NCBI GenBank assembly: GCA_921293015.1
Contig: OV121095.1
Coordinates: 39,343,484-39,407,483, forward strand
Source: Phorcus lineatus
Lineage: Eukaryota > Mollusca > Gastropoda > Trochida > Trochidae
DNA length: 64,000 bases
Reading direction: 5' to 3'
The position numbers were made by a program, and so were the translations under genes. Position 1 is the first letter of the stretch; every line of letters begins with the position of its first letter. The notes under the pieces are model-generated. The model was not told the DNA's origin. It searched no databases and saw nothing but the letters and a program-made list of their open reading frames with translations. Shown here piece after piece: positions 60,363 through 64,000 of this stretch.

Positions 60363-61940
60363 CGTCATTTAACAGATTTGTAAGATTAAATATAAACATT
60401 GAGATATACATCTCCCAAAAGCACGGATGAACTTGAGATAAATGACGCATTTTATTTTTGATAAAAGTGTTCATTCGTGTTTGAATAAATGATAGCAGAT
60501 ATCACGTTTGATAGGACCACGACTGTGATACTGCATTGTTTAGCTGTTGATGGAGAAGACCCTGTTTACCTGCTTATGTGTTTGATGATAGTTAGGTGTC
60601 GACATGGACAAAGAACACACTGTATAGTGTCGACATAAACAAAGAACAACTTGTTTGCTGGCTAAGTTTATAGTGTGAAATGAAAGGACCAGCTATAAGG
60701 ACAGTTTTATGGACATTGAACTGGTCATTAACGATCCTTCATCCTCCTTGAGGAATTTTTTTTCCGGAAATGTGTGGACGTGCATTGAAGTGGTTTTTAT
60801 TTCATCCAGAATTAGAAATAAACTTGCACCTTCGCTGCGATTCCTAAACAAATATTTCTGTGTTTTATGAAGTGAATAAACCAGATGAATGTTGAAACGT
60901 GCTATTATGGGGTTATGAAAATTCCATAGCATTCGTGTTGACGTGGAATTTATGTGAAACTATGCATTGAAACAATGATGCAAATGAAATATTTTGTCTA
61001 TTTCACTCTTGTTATATATATATGTATCAGATTGATATCTCATTAGTAGTGATCAATCACTATTAAATAAATAATATGTAGTAGGTAAAGTATTTAATTA
61101 AAGTGTATAGATTGTATGGTTCTTTTCTGTATGATTATAGTCATTACAATTTTTTGAATAATGTTGAAATTATCTCATTTATAAAAATGATCTTCAAACT
61201 GATCCAAGCAGGACATTTACCTTTTTTGCCTTGTTTCGAAATGGAATCAACCTGTTTAGAGATAGAAGAACCAATCAAGTACTAAGATCGAACTGAACGA
61301 AGTGCGAAGCATATATCGGTATGCAGTTTTTACAATTGACCAAAATTTGATATTTCCGACATCGTTGTTAATGCGTATTTAATGTAACGTTACATTAAAT
61401 GTTTGTAGTCTTTTAGATTTAACTATATACCCTCAATACGTTCATGTTTACAAAACATTATTTGTTACTTTAGTGCGAATAGTCAGTATAATGTAGAGAA
61501 ATGTGCATTTTCTGTGCGTTAGTTGTTTTCACGAAATATTTACGTGCATCGTGCCTGTAAGTGTGTGTTTATGTTCCATATCAACAGAAGCATTTGGTAA
61601 ATGTGTCTTTACAAGTTATATTGAAAAGCATATAAAATGCTATTATTTCGTATATGTCTACTTACACAGGTAAAGCACGAGCTTGTCCAAGTGGGCGTGG
61701 CATGTTTATTGCAAAGTAATTACGACGCGACAAATATCAAGTTAACCTCTTGGTCATCCTTTGTAATTCAAGTATAAATTGACGACAGGTAAGTACATGT
61801 CAGTAATTGAGACAGAGGATAAAGTATCAACAGTAAATAACTGAGTCACAGATATTGTAAATGAAAGTATTTGAGACATAGGTAGTTTCATTGTCAAGTC
61901 ACCGAGAAATTACAGGTAGTTGTCAATCTTTATACTGTAC
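60363..61940. other. Scramblase 3' region and intergenic space
   Basis: Contains a 31-bp direct duplication (GTGTCGACAT...GTATA at 60596-60626 and again from 60627, with small differences). A TATAAAT at 61773-61779 lies 162 bp before the next gene's ATG and may be its promoter; it is followed closely by CAG/GTAAGT, a possible 5' UTR donor. No other gene is seen. The polyadenylation site of scramblase is not assigned. Confidence 0.5.
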
Positions 61941-64000
61941 ATGATGAAGTCTATGTTTCTGGTATCGATCTTCCTAGTGTACGTAGCATGTAATGGCGCC
62001 GTCGATGACATGTTCATTAGCGAGGAGGATAAAGACGATGTGGAAACTCTTGAGAAACTCATAATGAGACCACGTGTTCCAGAGCGGTTCTTACCTGACT
62101 CATACTTTAGCTTCTTTGTAAGTATTTAAAAAATAATTCTGGTGAAAACCATTTTTTATACTATCATATGATCAAGGCATTATAGTTAAGGAAAAATGTA
62201 AGTTTTTGAATAGCCAAAACAATCTATTAATCAATTAACAATATCATAAGGAACGTGTGGATAAGGAACACACACAACTTTATCTATGCCGTAATGCGTG
62301 GCTTTTCAAAGCGATTTGTATTGTAAAAAACCGTACAATGACAACTATTAAGCAAATGCATAATTGTCAATGAACAGTTCCTTGTATAAGTACAACAGTT
62401 TTCATAGAACGACTCATTGCATATTGAATTAGTAGTCAGATAACTTTTTTTTATATAACATATATATTAGACAACAATAAGGTTAGCATAGAGAAAGATG
62501 ATGTTCAAGGATAAGAGTTATAGCCGGACATGTAAAATGGTCGGAAAGGGGCGTCTTATTGGGGTCAAATATAAACATATCTGTAAAAATACAATGTGTA
62601 TGGTGTTAAAAGATATGAATGAATCTATAAATGACTCATCATTAGTGAATGATATTGATACCACAGTGACACCTTGAATGTGTCCGCTGTTGTCTACTTA
62701 ACAGTCATACCAAAGGGGGCGTAACTGCTGACATATCGATATCTTCATTGTGTTAATATCCACAAATGACACTATATGTGAAAAATGGAACACATCAAAG
62801 ACTTTAACAAACATTCTAAAATATGACATTGTTATTTCGCTTTATATGGTAATACTGCTATGACAACCAGGCATTACTGAATTGTATCTCGTCCTTTAAA
62901 ATTAAACATAAAAAACGTCATTTGTTCGTTTTGTTAATTTTATAATTATTACATTGAAACTTGGTTGGCAAAGAAACTTCATTGTTAATCATGATGACAT
63001 AATCGCTGAGAAAATGCAACACCTATAACCACAAAGGATTCGACGTTAAAAAGTACAAGAAGATGTACAACTGTAGATAGTGTGAACCCAAATATAACAT
63101 TGGTACTATAACCGTCAGTTTTGTTTATCTATCATTTATTTTCCATTCCCAAGGGCAAGAATCCCAACACTCGATTGAAAGCGTTTGCCTTTAAGAATTG
63201 CGGCGACCCAGCCACTGAGACCTTGAAGCTGATGCAGCTGAGGGTGACCCCTGACCCTATTGTACTTCCGGGTGATATCGGGATTTCATTCGCTGTTGAT
63301 AATACTGACCAGGATTCGTCACCAATCAAGGTAGCAACATTCACTCTCAAAGAGCTAACGTGAAGTACTATGTAATGAGGGAATTAAAGATTCAGGTCAT
63401 CGGCGCCTGTACAATTATCTGTTTAATTTCACTATGATAGATACATAACTATAGGCTACAAATGAAATAAACACCTGTTAATCGTCTGTTAAGGTGTTTG
63501 AGGTTTGATTAAACCCAAAAAATAGAGAATATCCCTTCCTCCACCTTGCTAAATTGGTCCAGTGTCAATTCTGAAACTTTCGAATGCCGTCTCTCAAGAA
63601 ACCAGTAAATAACCGTTAATCAACAGTTTAGACCCAAGTCCAAAACACCTATAAAGTTGATTGAGGTTTGATTAAAGCCAAGAGATAGAGAATATCTCCT
63701 TCCCCTCTTCCTTGTCACACTGACCAAGCAACTGTCAACTTTGAAACCTCCTCATGGCGTGGTTTCTGAAGCTAGTTAACAAAAGAAACAAATTTGAAAC
63801 CACAAACAAAATTCTATGAAATTATACGCCATAATTTTTGGAAAATAATCGTTCCGTCATAAATAATTTGTTTTCACGTGATATACATTGAACTGATATA
63901 TAAGCCTTGACCCCTCAAATGGTTGCACACGTTCCTTCAGATGGACCTGGTGCTGAAGAAGAAGATTTTAGGACTGTGGGTAGAGATACCCTGTGTGGAC
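61941..64000 (+). CDS. GM2A: GM2 activator-like protein (ML domain), 5' part, runs off the window
   Basis: Secreted or lysosomal lipid-binding protein related to ganglioside GM2 activator, which lifts glycolipids from membranes for hydrolases. Exons: 61941-62117, 63154-63330, 63941 to beyond 64000, all phase 0 with GT-AG introns. The ATG pair at 61941/61944 opens a clear signal peptide (MKSMFLVSIFLVYVACNG), then an acidic stretch. Exon 2 carries FAFKNCGD, LRVTPDPIVLPGDIGISF and SSPIK, matching the GM2A pattern F-x-W/N-x-C, L-x-x-x-PDPI-x-x-PG and SSPLK. Exon 3 gives MDLVLKKKILGLWVEIPCVD, matching GM2A [20 protein letters not shown]. The remaining C-terminal half lies outside. Reading through the exon 2 donor gives ten extra codons and a stop at 63361-63363, so intron retention would truncate it. 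Confidence 0.9.
63478..63785. repeat. Diverged tandem duplication in GM2A-like intron 2
   Basis: Two units of about 150 bp repeat in order: CACCT/GGTGTTTGAGG, TTGAGGTTTGATTAAA (63496 and 63660), GATAGAGAATATC, CCTTCC, a TGTCAA block, GAAAC and GTAAATAACC/AGTTAAC. It lies between exons 2 and 3 and carries no coding signal. Confidence 0.7.

Noticed and set aside
1-64000. CRISPR arrays, operons, bacterial-type promoters
   Set aside because: Spliced genes, LINEs and long introns show eukaryotic DNA; no regularly spaced direct repeats with unique spacers were seen.

Overview
This window is animal nuclear DNA. It is AT-rich, with long introns bounded by GT-AG sites, 5'-truncated non-LTR retrotransposons, dead Tc1/mariner copies and many short fold-back elements. 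The gene families and the repeat style (LINE tails of GAGTCT or ATTC repeats, many palindromic MITEs, CRE-like motif clusters) suggest a lophotrochozoan, most likely a marine mollusc such as a bivalve. The species call is inference.

The right third holds three genes I can recognise. (1) A five-exon SLC19-family (thiamine/folate transporter family) gene lies on the minus strand, coding 51255 down to 45824, with every splice phase consistent and 526 codons. (2) A six-exon phospholipid scramblase lies on the plus strand, 54553-60362, 258 codons. (3) The 5' part of a GM2-activator-like (ML domain) secreted lipid-binding protein lies on the plus strand from 61941 and runs off the window end. SLC19A and scramblase are divergently arranged around a gap of about 3.3 kb.

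The left 45 kb has no convincing intact gene. Most of 3-40 kb is a decayed tandem segmental duplication: two long units (about 8.2-26.4 kb and 26.5-40 kb) and a partial unit (about 3.0-6.0 kb) share colinear blocks. Insertions present in only one unit separate them. These are a LINE with a 14-bp target duplication (the sister unit keeps the empty site), a Tc1 element with a nested MITE, a 1.1-kb solo LTR with a 5-bp target duplication, and a terminal-inverted-repeat element of about 1.9 kb that has itself received a LINE fragment with an unusually long 43-bp target duplication.

Introns of the real genes are also loaded with mobile elements: a dead mariner and an 880-bp inverted-repeat element in scramblase intron 2, and a 424-bp element with a 13-bp duplication in an SLC19A intron. 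The scramblase gene also shows a tandemly multiplied 3' splice site before exon 5 and an apparent GC-AG intron. I did not find a new multi-gene system; the most informative signals are the duplication history, the nested insertions and the splice-site array.
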